Shown here in pieces: positions 19,792-30,100 of a stretch of 64,000 bases of DNA (the first letter of the stretch is position 1; each line of letters opens with the position of its first letter). The notes under the pieces are model-generated. The model did not search any database, was not told the origin of the DNA, and was given only the letters and a program-made list of their open reading frames with translations. The translations under genes and the position numbers were made by a program. The stretch is taken from assembly GCF_004210375.1 (NCBI RefSeq), contig NC_134835.1, forward strand, positions 67,052,447-67,116,446, given 5' to 3'. This stretch comes from Tachypleus tridentatus (taxonomy: Eukaryota; Arthropoda; Merostomata; Xiphosura; Limulidae).

Positions 19792-22700
19792 ATGGCCACC
19801 TTGATACAATGGATACCTCTCAAAATACTGATTGCTTCCTACAATCCTGTATGTCTTTCCTCACAAGAAACATTTCTACAACCTGCCGATACAGTCACTT
19901 TTCGGCAGTTTTCTCTGTACAGAAATGACAGGCTGTGTGATGGACGAATACATGGACAGGTGGCACATGTTGGTTGATCAGCATGTGCCCAACCTGTCTT
20001 TGTCACTCAACACACCCTTGGAGGCCGTAGCCATCCGTGTTTCCTTGGGTCATACCGTCACTGTTCTCTCTACCTATCACCTGGACCTTGATGCTCTTGT
20101 TGAACAGTTGCCCTTTCTAATCCCGGGGGACTTTAATGGACATCATCCCCTCTGTGGAAGTGCTGTTATTGATAGGAGGGTCGCTCTGAAGAGCATATGC
20201 TTTCTACTCACAACCTTTCTCTTTTCAATACTGGTTTTTTTACTTATTTTCACGCACCTAGTCAATCCTTTACTGCTATTGATTTCTCGGTTTGCTCCCC
20301 TTCGTTGCTTTCCCATTTTTCATGGAGGGTTGACAATAATCCACTAGGCAATGATCATTTTCCTATACTTTTGAGAGAGACTGGCTATGGTCGATGCCAC
20401 CCTACCCGCGTGCCCCGGTGGAACCTGGATCAGGCAGACTGGTCCACTTTCACTGCTCTCGCAGAACTTGATCCTGCCATCATCTGTCAGCCATGAATAG
20501 ACGACTGTGTGGCAGCAGTAACTGACTGTATTATACAAGCAGCTGCTCAGTGTATTCCTAAAACCTCGACACGTTTTCTAATATATCCTTGTCCGTAGTG
20601 AAATCCTGCCTGCCACTTGGAATGGAAGGCTCAAAAATGGGCCTGGGATACTTTCCGTAGATATCCTACACTTTCAAACTGCATCGCTTTCCAGCGGACC
20701 GTGCACATGCTAGGTGGGTAAGACGTCAAAACCAGAAGGAATCTTACATTAAGTTCACAATTAGCATATCTTCTTTCACCAGTTCCAAGGCCACATGGGA
20801 CAGGGTTCGAAAGGTCAGTGGGCACTACAATTCTGTACCCCTCTCGATCTTACTCTCTGATGGCCAACAGGTAGCTGATGTCTGAAGCATCACCGATACT
20901 CTAGGTGAAAGCTTTTGTCGGATATCTAGCACTTCTGCTTATTCCTCCACCTTCTTGGCAATCAAGACTCGGGTGGAGCGTTCACCTCTTTGCATTCGAA
21001 CTGACTGTTTCTTTTACTATAATCGTCCCTTTACACTGGTGGAACTGAAAATGGCCCTTCATCGGTCTGGCAGTACATCTGTTAGACCAGATGATGTACA
21101 CTATAACATGCTGCGCCATCTATCTCCTGCTTCTCTTGATATTCTTCTAATTGTTTTTAACTGGATATGGCAGGAGAATGTTTTTCCTAATGCCTGGCAA
21201 CAGACTATTATCTTACCTTTCTCTAAGCCTGGGAAAGATCCCAAGATTCCTTCAAACTATCATCCAATTGCTTTGACAAGCTGTCTCTGTAAGACCTTAG
21301 AGAGGATGGTTAATGCTCGTCTTGTTTGGTTCCTCGAATCAAACAACCTCCTCCCGCTCACCCAGTGTGGGTTCCGATGACAGCACTCCACCATGGACCA
21401 CCTAATTCGACTTGAAACGTCAATCAGAGAAGTCTTTCTCAAACGACAACATCTTGTATCAATATTCTTTGACATTGACAAGGCTTATGATAGAACATGG
21501 AGGTGTTGCATTTTGCGAGACCTCCATATATATGGGTTAGGTGACCATTTACCCATGTTTATTTAAAAAAAAATTAACAGACAAGAGATTCCAAGGTTGT
21601 GTGGGTTCGACACTTTCCCGATCTTTTATACAGGAACTTGGGGTCCCTCAGGGCTGTGTTTTGACTATCACACTTTTCAGTATAAAGATTAATGCCATCA
21701 CGGAAGAGCTCCCTCTCACTGTTGCAAATGGGCTCTATGTCAACGACTTTCACATCTCGTGTCAGCCGTCGAACATGAGATATATTGAGCGGCAGCTACA
21801 AACTGCCCTCGATAGTGTACTAAGGTGGACCACGGCGAACGGCTTTAATTTCTCTCTCTCTAAAACTATTTGCATGCACTTTTTCCGCCAACGGGGTATT
21901 CACCCTGATCCTAAACTCCGCATCGGTGAAGTTTCGCTTCCTGTGGTCCCTGAGACCAAGTTCTTGGGGCTTATCTTTGGCCATAAGCTGACCTTTATAC
22001 CACACTTAAAGCAGCTATGGGTGAAATGCACAAGGGCACTGAACATCCTCCATGTTCTCTCTACCACCAGTTGGGGAGTGGATCGATGTTCTATGTTAAA
22101 GATATATCGTACTCATATTCGGTCGAAACTCGACTATGGATCAATGGTATATGGCTCTGCCAGACCCTCGGCCTTAAAGATGCTGGACCCCATTCATCAT
22201 CAAAGACTTGAATTCTACACTGGGGCTTTCTGGACCAACCCAGTTCAGAGCTTATACGTAGAATCTCATGAACTTTCTTTGCACCTTCGCCGTTTGCAAC
22301 TGTCTTTACAATATTCTTCGAAATTTCGTTCCTTACCAAAGCATCCCACCTGGGGTTGTGTTTTCCTTCCTCGGTGGGCCATACTTTTTCAGAACAGACG
22401 ATCTGTCATTGCTCCTTTTGGCCTTCGCATCCAGGCGCAATTGGATGAATTGGGTCTGTCCTTGGATAACATTGCAGAATCTACTGGTGAGCCCATCCCA
22501 CCATGGCTTATTACAGTCCCCAAATGTGACCGTTCTTAAAGTCATATGAGAAAAGCAGATACTCCCGATTGGAAGTACCATCTTTTATTTACTGAACATC
22601 TTTTGAACAAAATTTCCATTCCAATTTATACGGATGGTTCCAAATCAGGTGTGGGCTCTGCCATGGTTTGTTGCAGTTTGGTGGTTGCACGCAGAATCCC

Positions 22701-23446
22701 CTCTACAGCTTCTGTGTTCACTGTTGAACTGTACGTCATTTCTCTTGCACTGGATCATATTGAAGCTAAGCAGTACTCCAATTGCACATTTTTTATACTG
22801 ACTTGCTTAGTTCTCTACTGGCCCTGGAATCGCTTCACGTTGGTTTACACCCTGTTCACGCTGATATTTGAAACCGACTAGCCCATTTCTCATTAACATC
22901 TACTTCTATTCAGTTTTTCTGGATACCGGGCCACATTGGTATTCACGCGAAGAAGCTTGCAGACACGGCAGCTAAATCTATCTACTCTGGCACTATCACC
23001 ACTGTACCTGTTTCATACATGGACTATGGTCCTGCATTCAAGGCTCGGCTCCGTGCCAGCTGGCAGTCGACTTGGAGTGAGTAACGCGAAAACAAGCTTT
23101 TCCAAATAAAACCCTACATTGGACTTTGGCAGTCTTGCTTCCGTAAGGATCAGAAGGAGGAAGTTGTTCTGACAAGACTACGCATTGGTCACAGGTTTTC
23201 TAACTCATCGTTTTCTTTTATCTGGAACTGATGCACCAATGTGTAGTTTGTGTAACACTCAGATCACTGTAAGCCACATTTTACTTTCTTGCCATTGTTA
23301 CTGCTCTCAACGACGGCACTTTTAAACATGTTCTGTCCCAGGGTTTGTCCATAACATTAGACAGTGTTATTGGTGACGGTAACACTGTCGACCTTGATGA
23401 AGTTTTTAGTTTTTTAACGGCCATTAATCTTTTTAACCTCATTTAA
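19792..23446 (+). pseudogene. LINE ORF2 (endonuclease, reverse transcriptase, RNase H), decayed
   Basis: It starts MATLIQW at 19,792. The endonuclease region is seen as LSSQETF (about 19,855), PGDFNGHHPLCGS (about 20,122-20,160) and NDHFPI (about 20,350; the usual SDH has an N). The RT region has KPGKDPKIPSNYHPIALTS (about 21,228-21,285), FFDIDKAYDRTW (about 21,466-21,500), QGCVLT (about 21,650) and YVNDFHIS where the catalytic YADD is expected (about 21,737; the second-last residue pattern is changed to ND). RNase H appears as IPIYTDGSKSG near 22,618 and a WIPGHIGIHAKKLAD-type motif near 22,920-22,965. The C-terminus reads VFSFLTAINLFNLI before the TAA at about 23,444. It is broken by many stops and frameshifts, for example a TGA at 21,378 and a frame change near 21,560. 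Confidence 0.9.
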
Positions 23447-23534
23447 GTGTTTTATATTTCTTCATTAAACCTTTTTTATTGTGTTTCCCTTTTAAGAGTC
23501 ACAATCTCTCTAGTTCGATTTGAAATTAGAAAAT

Positions 23535-23840
23535 GGCCGTGACATTAAATAACTCGACACCAGGACTGGAAAGGCCAACTTCATGTGACTAACGCTGCTG
23601 TTTGAACTATCCGTTTGAACTAGTCGTCCTGGCGAGTTATTACAATTTTGCTGCATGTCTTTTAACACTTTTATTACTTTACCCTTTGATAATCGCTGTA
23701 AAGACACATAACACGGAACCAGGACTGGAAAGGCCAACTTCAGGTGACTGATGATGGTTCTTGTACTTACCTGTTAGTCTTCCTGGCAGGTTATGATAGT
23801 TACCATAATGCTACAGAAAGTCCTTTATAACTTCTCTTTC
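23535..23840 (+). repeat. Direct repeat in the LINE 3' UTR (two units, about 165-175 bp apart)
   Basis: ccaggactggaaaggccaac occurs in both units (about 23,559 and 23,720). It is followed in each by ttca(t/g)gtgact, then a stretch ending gt(c/t)ctcctggc-like and aggttat or gagttat. The second unit is diverged. Such internal 3' UTR repeats may have a role in RT recognition, but that is inference. Confidence 0.75.
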
Positions 23841-23980
23841 TGTAGTTTCTCTCTTAACATTGTAGACTGGATGTCAACATTGGTTTTATGCCATTTATAT
23901 TTTTAATTGCTGTTTTGTTTAACCTTCATTTCCTTTTATGAATTTTACTATATTTACTTTTACCCTTTTACCGGTCGTTT

Positions 23981-24018
23981 GGCGCAGATAGCCTAGCTGC
24001 TTTGTGCCATAAAACACT
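23981..24018 (+). other. LINE 3'-terminal core shared with the SINE tails
   Basis: ggcgcagatagcctagctgc followed by tttgtgccataaaacac. The SINE families end in …gcgcagatagccc ttgtgtagctttgcgcg… (family A) and …gcacagatagcccattgtgtagctttgtgc… (family B). The shared core GCAGATAGCC plus GCTTTG(T/C)GC at the same 3'-terminal position points to a common reverse-transcriptase recognition tail. Confidence 0.75.
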
Positions 24019-24031
24019 AAATCAACCAATC

Positions 24032-24142
24032 TAGATCAACTTCTGTCATCAGAATCTAATCCACTCCTTCATATCCTCTATAATCTTGACACATAGTTAT
24101 CTAATTTCTCGTGAAGATGCCCAGTTTGTCCCAGCAGATCGC
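24032..24142 (+). pseudogene. DIRS-type relic, middle piece after the LINE
   Basis: This continues the DIRS-derived sequence displaced by the LINE; the 9-bp TSD tagatcaac forms the junction. It is too short and decayed for a domain assignment. The inference rests on the sequence lying between the LINE and SINE insertions and on the recombinase-like match further on. Confidence 0.5.
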
Positions 24143-24267
24143 CCCCCGCTAGTACAGCGGTATATCTCCGGATTTACAACGCTAAAATCAGAGGTTCGAT
24201 TCCACTCGGTGGGCTGAGCAGATAGCCTTTGTGGCTTTGCTAAAAGAAAAACACACACAATCACACA
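24143..24267 (+). mobile_element. SINE family B, full length with 13-bp TSD
   Basis: The head has ccccgctagtacagcggtat (box A) and agaggttcgattccac (box B). The tail is gagcagatagcctttgtggctttgc, followed by an A/C-rich end. Perfect 13-bp direct repeats cccagcagatcgc lie at 24,130-24,142 and 24,268-24,280. This is the copy of family B with the clearest tRNA-like head. Confidence 0.92.
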
Positions 24268-24760
24268 CCCAGCAGATCGCTTCTTTTTTAGATTGTTCAA
24301 TTCCCCCTTCATTTAGGTATATTTACGAGTATAAGTGGATTGATTTTAAAAGTTGGTCTTTCAGTCAAGGGTTTTCCCCTTGTTGGACCAATTGATTATC
24401 ATATTATGGTTTTTCTTCTTTTTGGCTTCACTCATGAATTCTTAGGATTAACACAGTTGTAAAACCATTTCTTAGTTTAAGAGATCTGTTGTATTTTGAA
24501 AGTATTCCTTTTGTGATTGATCTTTCTCCAGCTGTGTATATGTAATACCTTTGAAATTCCTTTGAAGAGTTTTTCAGTTATAGCTGTGGCTTCTCATTGT
24601 TTTCTTATTGGTTGCAGTTTATTACCTTTAGCAGGTAGTTCAGCATCAAATGCTTTTGTATTCTATCATCTACTTCACAGCAACGTGCCTTCCATGCTCG
24701 GACTGATTTTAATCCAACAGATGTGAAAAACTATTTTTTACACAAGTCACTGACCCAACT
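24268..24760 (+). pseudogene. DIRS-type relic, 3' part: tyrosine recombinase C-terminus
   Basis: At 24,517-24,726 the plus strand reads …SVIAVASHCFLIGCSLLPL… and AGSSASNAFVFYHL. DIRS elements integrate with a tyrosine recombinase whose C-terminus follows the pattern 'H-IRAVATS-AF--G-SL--I--AGSWSS-NTF--FYLR'. The match is partial, and the catalytic arginine and histidine positions are not preserved in the reading seen. Upstream, 24,300-24,500 is the likely recombinase N-terminal part but too decayed to align by eye. Confidence 0.55.
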
Positions 24761-25821
24761 CTAGGTGATCAGGAGATATAAGTAGTTTGCTCTTGATGGC
24801 TTGTACTGAATGTGGGTTAAAACTTTTGAGAGAGCTTAATACGCATAGAGGTATCTCTGTTTTAAAGTTTTTTTGTAATGAGGCTTTAGCTCAATAACAC
24901 ATTTAAGTTAGCAGAAGAAATATTGCTATAGATTATTTATGCTTTAGTTTGGTAACTCAATTGTTATCGTCTAAACTTTCAGTTTTTTGCTGTATTTTAT
25001 TTTTGATGTGTAATTTTTAATTAAATATCAATGTTTATGGTTAATGATAATTTGAATTTTGTTGCCTACAAATACAGTGTTAAAACATATATTTGTGTTT
25101 GAAAACAAACTTTGAAAATGAACTCTAAGATTACCTTTTTCATCAGGTATAATCAGAATACAATTATTTTTACGTACCTTTTAGACATCCAAATTAGTAC
25201 CTGCTATTTCAGCAGCAACAGTTACTACATCCACACATCATACAAATGTTATTATATACGGTTGGCTGAGTTTAAACTATTGTGAATAGTACGTGAAAGG
25301 CTTGGTATGGACATAACGTTATACGGATAATGCTGGAAAAAAACAGTATATGTACAATCATAATAAATAATTAAAACCAACGTTTCCTATTTACACAGTT
25401 TAAAACTTTATTAAAACCATACAGCTTCCACTTAAAAATGACCCTTAACATGTACAAGTTTCAAAATGATCTACATCATCTTACACGACATAGTTTAAAC
25501 CCCTGTTGCACTGCTTTACTGTTATTTGCATATTTCCTTGGTTTATTTTTGTATTGTTGTTACAGTAATATATGTTGTCATGTATCAACATATTGATTTG
25601 CTGGTCGTTCATCTCTACTTAGTACTTGTTATTGTTTTTTATATTTCATTATTGCTATTGCTTGTCCAATATTTAATGCTATAATACTATGAGGCTGAGC
25701 TAAAATTATTATTTTTTCCAATAATGTTGTATGTTGAGTAGTATTTACACGTCTGGTTGTAGCTGATGTTTTTATTGTATTATTTCTTGCATAACCTTCA
25801 TGTTCTTACAATCTGTATTTT
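24761..25821. other. Intron, AT-rich, nothing recognised
   Basis: I looked for the bestrophin exon that should lie between exon 3 and exon 4 (membrane segments and the acidic calcium-binding stretch) and did not find it here. Confidence 0.5.
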
Positions 25822-25832
25822 AAATTTCTCTT

Positions 25833-26099
25833 TTGTTTTTAATTTTGCACAAAGCTACTCAAGAGCTATCTGTGCTAGCCGTCCCTAATTTAGCAGTGTA
25901 AGACTAGAGGGAAGGCAGCTAGTCATCACCACCCATCGCCAACTCTTGGGCTACTCTTTTACCAACGAATAGTGGGATTGACCATCACATTATAACGCCC
26001 CCACGGCTGAAAGGCCAAGCGATGGGGATTTGAAACCCATGACCCTCAGATTACGAGTCGCACACCTTAACACCTTAACACGCTTGGCCATGCCAGACC
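25833..26099 (-). mobile_element. SINE family A, full length, reverse orientation, 11-bp TSD
   Basis: The reverse complement reads a tRNA-like head (tggcatggccaagcgtg near 26,080-26,096, then a decayed box B), the common body (gttataatgtgatggtcaat, gcccaagagttggcgatgg, ccttccctctagtcttacac) and the tail gcacagatagctcttgagtag. Flanking direct repeats aaatttctctt lie at 25,822-25,832 and 26,100-26,110. The head contains a short duplication (caccttaa twice near 26,062-26,078). Confidence 0.93.
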
Positions 26100-26110
26100 A
26101 AATTTCTCTT

Positions 26111-26491
26111 AATTTGTCCAGTATAAATACTACTACATTCAGATTCTATTTTGTGAATACATTTTTTTTCTGTTAATTCCGTTTTATTTTTAGTATTTCC
26201 TATCTTGTCTTTTTTGTTATTTATTTTTAAACCTAGAACATAAGGTAAATTTAGAGTTTAATTTTTGTTTTGTTTTTCATAACTAGATTTTAATGTGGTA
26301 TTTTAAACTGTATTTGCACTTTTGTTAGATATTTTAAGTGCTTCGTCTACTATATTTTATTCAAATTCTCTTCTGATAGTTATACAATTAATCAATAACA
26401 ATCTGTTACTTAAACCTTCCTGTATTGAATATATTTTTAAAGCTCTGTGTTTTATGTGATTTCTTGTATGTGTTTCATTCCTTTTCTCCAG
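26111..26491. other. AT-rich intron sequence before exon 4
   Basis: No feature was recognised other than the pyrimidine-rich tract ending in the acceptor ttttctccag at 26,482-26,491. Confidence 0.5.
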
Positions 26492-26650
26492 TTTTCCTAT
26501 TTGGTTGTTGATGAGATGTACAAAGAACAACCAGAATTAATTGAAGATTAATATTGTAATGAAGTCATGTCACCAGAATTATCCTACACTATCACTGCTT
26601 GCCACCTCTATAATAAATATCCTTATGGTTCAGCTGCTATTAAGCAAGTT
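26492..26650 (+). pseudogene. Bestrophin-family pseudogene, exon 4
   Basis: From 26,492 the frame reads FSYLVVDEMYKEQPELIED, then a TAA stop at 26,549-26,551, then YCNEVMSPELSYTIT and onwards to about 26,650. The bestrophin pattern is 'VSYLIVDEMH-E-PEL-KD-YWDE--P-ELPYTVAA', so both sides of the stop match. The expected codon at the stop is for glutamine or a similar residue, one base from TAA. The tryptophan of YW is also changed to cysteine. The acceptor ttttctccag is good. The 3' limit is uncertain. This exon normally lies in the cytosolic part just after the calcium-binding acidic cluster. That cluster's exon was not found between 16,596 and 26,491. Confidence 0.85.
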
Positions 26651-27196
26651 TTATATTTCTGTAACTATGTTTCTACATTAAATCTCCATTGATTTTAGGA
26701 GCTATTGTATGATTTACATATAAGATTTGTATAATAACAACTTCAGTGTTCAGCTACTGACATTTGTTGGTATCAGCTCTTGTATAGTTTACTTAGATGA
26801 ATCTTTATAGGAAAATCCCTATACTAAAACAATGTTCTTCTGCTGTATGACACGTGTATGTTAAATCTCTACATGAGCAACAGTTTAAATGTATTGAAGG
26901 TCAAGGATGTACACAAGGGGATAAAGCATGGCACCTTTTACCCAATAACTCTATGCATATAGACTTGGTTATTTGGATTAATGTAATACTATGTATTATT
27001 TTGTATGTGATGTATGTGCATGAGTTGATATGGCTTATGCATATATATGTGTGTGTGTGTAACAATTGTGCTTACAATGCCCTTTCTCAGTAGCTATCAA
27101 ATTTTAATTCCTGCACATACCACTATGTAAAGTCAGATATCTGTAAAATATGTTTGATAACATCACATAGTTCCTATGCTACTGATTGGAGAAGGC
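26651..27196. other. Non-coding sequence up to the duplication
   Basis: Contains a short (tg)n run near 27,048-27,060. No further bestrophin tail could be recognised. The tail is poorly conserved in the family. Confidence 0.45.
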
Positions 27197-30100
27197 TTAA
27201 AATATTTAAATCCACTGATATTTCAGCTTGTATCAAATCTGTTTGTTGCTCTTAAATTATATTATTTAGTAATATTTATTGATATAAAGCTAAATCTGAA
27301 TGTCAGATGTTCACTATGGAAATGTTTTATGTATAGTTATTTAAGAATAGTTTTTTTTTAAAAGCTCAAATCATTTTTTTAACATTTGACTATGAGAAAA
27401 AGAAATTGATGGAGTGAAAACTTGAACAATCAAAATTTCATTTAATTGAAAATATATTAGAATGATAATATGTAATAATAAGTGTATATTAGGATCCCAC
27501 TGTGGTATTTTCATGTGAGAACTGTTGATTTCTTGACAAGTATCAGATAAATGAGTAGAGCACTTCTTATGAGACAACTCGCATTGTCTTCGAAGTGTGT
27601 ATCAAACTAAACAAAGTCAGTAAAAATGAAAATAATCTTTATTCTTTGACATCAAAAAATGAAAATGCAGCATATGTCCTTGTGCACACTGAAAGATGAA
27701 TGCTTCTGCTAGGCTGTGCTTAGTCCCACAGTTATATTTCCCTCATGATTGAGCTCTAAAAAAGAACTAAGTGTAATGATCTCTATGCAAGTCTTTATTC
27801 AATGATATCCTAAACTGAACTAAGAAAGTACACCAGAATTCATGTATTTTCTCCAGTTGACAGCATTACTCATGACCTTTGTTCTCAGTATTGGTCAACT
27901 TTTACCTTTAGACAACTCAGCCAGGAAAGGACATAAGTGTTAATTCTTTCAACTTAGTTGCCATATACTGCATACCCTCTTAAACAGAACAGACATTATG
28001 TATTATGTAGAACAGAAAACTGGACAAAGTAATAACTTCAGTGACTTTCTGGACCATGGTTTTATGCAGTTTTACAATAAGAGTCAAAATTTGCAATACT
28101 GGCTTATTTTTCTAAATAACTAAATTATAACTGCTAGAATTACTTGTCACAAATATTAAATACTTGTCTTGATACAGATTGTAATAATTTGCTCTCATAA
28201 CCTTCCTTAAACTACACAGTAATGGAACAATACAAAATGTATGGGGACACTAGTTTTGATATTTCACATGTTCTCTTAAGGAGATAGTTATATTAGAAGA
28301 ACGTTTTTTTTGCACAAATGGTAGATGCCTTATTACATTCTTAATATAGGAAGAGGATTATATAATTTTAATATTTGTTATACAAAAAAACAATGCATTA
28401 ATTTGGTAACAGGTACTTAGAGTAGGGCATACAATTTGAGGAATTAATTTTGTAGTCTTCAAGTCACACTGCTGGTTTTTTTTTTAGTGTTTCACCTGAA
28501 GTAGAATTTTTACCAATAACACTAGAAAAAGAGTAAGAAAATATTTCAGTGCAAAAACAAAGGTTATTTTATAGATGAAATTACTAGCAGTTATATTCCA
28601 CAGTTTTATATTATTATATACAGATATATACTTTAGACTTGTTTTGTAAAATGCATTTCAAATTCACACATTATTGTATAATAATCTGAGTATAATTAAC
28701 TATATTAGTTTCACTGTAATCTCTTTGAACTCTTTGACAGTAAGTATTGTTAGTTTTAGTTAACCTTAGCTAAGCATATGATATGTTTTTACATTTTTTG
28801 TTATTTTGCAGAACCATGATTGATCTGAAAAAAGAATCTAAAATAACCGAAAAAAATAACTATTGTTGTAAACTTGCTTAACCATGTGAAACACTAGTAA
28901 GTTGGAAATTTAGTTTTCTACAAAATAATATTAATCAGTTCAAAATAGCATATGTAGTATTAAGGTTCATTAATGTCTAACAGAAGAACTAAAAGTTCCC
29001 ACCAATGTAGATTCAGAACTGTTGAGTGAAGAACAAATTCAGCATGAGCTGTAAAGGAAAAAGGTAAACACAAGTATAATTTGTAATACAAAACATCTTT
29101 AGTTGATTCTAACACAGTGTTTTATTACTTAAGCTTCTCTGTATTGTCTGGTTCTGAGATTAATAAGAGAAAAGCTTAAAGCAAGATCATCCAAAGTCAA
29201 GAGAGCAAGGAATAAATCTAAAAGAATACCTGACTTAAATACTCCAATAATACAAAGAAAGTTGGATATCCCACGATTACATAATTTAACCAGTGTTCTA
29301 AGCACAACCCTAAGATAAATCAAACATACAGATTTCTGTATTGCCTGATTAAATAAGCTATTTTCCAAGAAATTCGTATAATGACACATATGAACCAGCT
29401 TCATACTTGAAAATTAGGGTTACAATGAAGGATATATTTAATAAAAGAGAATGTCATAGCTAAATACAGAAATTATAAGAAATTTAGAAACATATTACAT
29501 GAATATATGTGAATAACGATATATATTTCACTGAAAAAAGAAAGTTCCACCTTCCAAAAGCACTTGAGTTATTATATTTTTATTTCTTATTCTGATACTA
29601 GTTATGAAAGGGTGAAATTCATGACTATTTCAGCCATTTTCTTGAGAAATGCAAAGATGAGTTTCTTAATGTAAGATGTGATAAAAGCAGACAAACTGAA
29701 GTGAAAATAAGACAAAATAAGTTTTTCTTTTTCTTGTCTGTCTTAACACAAGGATTAGATGTATGCAAAATATTAGGAATTCTGAAATGCATGCTATGGT
29801 CACTGTATCTTAGAATTTTGAGGTTTATCAAATAATATTTTAATAATAAAATATGAAGTAAAAATTAAAATAGTTACATGTATTTTCAGTTCTTTCTCAA
29901 GCAAGTAATCTGAAAATTTTAAATAAATAACAGAAAAATTAATGTGACATCAGTAAAGATTCTTCTATTGAAATTGACAGACCTGTAATAAACTGAACTA
30001 CGCTAAATGGAGAAACTGACTTGGTGACAGTGATACCCTTATAATTCAAACATTTTTTCATTTGATATATATGGTTAAGTAGCTGGTGGTATCTTCAGAT

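Larger units (their letters stand above)
18236..24031 (+). mobile_element. I/Nimb-like non-LTR retrotransposon (LINE), near full length, inactive
   Basis: About 5.8 kb flanked by perfect 9-bp direct repeats tagatcaac at 18,227-18,235 and 24,032-24,040. The layout is a GC-rich 5' UTR (18,236-18,675), ORF1 with three CCHC-type zinc knuckles, ORF2 starting 2 bases after the ORF1 stop and carrying apurinic-type endonuclease, reverse transcriptase and RNase H, then a 3' UTR of about 600 bases ending in aatcaaccaatc instead of poly(A). An RNase H domain after the RT, with a gag-like ORF1, is characteristic of the I/Nimb group and absent from Jockey. Both ORFs carry multiple stops and frameshifts. 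It lies inside a DIRS relic, so it is the younger insertion. Confidence 0.92.

Noticed and set aside
23535..23840. Repeat units as a CRISPR-like array
   Set aside because: There are only two diverged units inside a eukaryotic LINE 3' UTR, with no regular spacers and no cas genes anywhere.
29129..29404. 91-codon minus-strand open frame, also present in copy 2 at 42,525-42,800
   Set aside because: Two of the few differences between the copies change amino acids. No family match and no splice or promoter context is visible. Survival in both copies is explained by the recent duplication.
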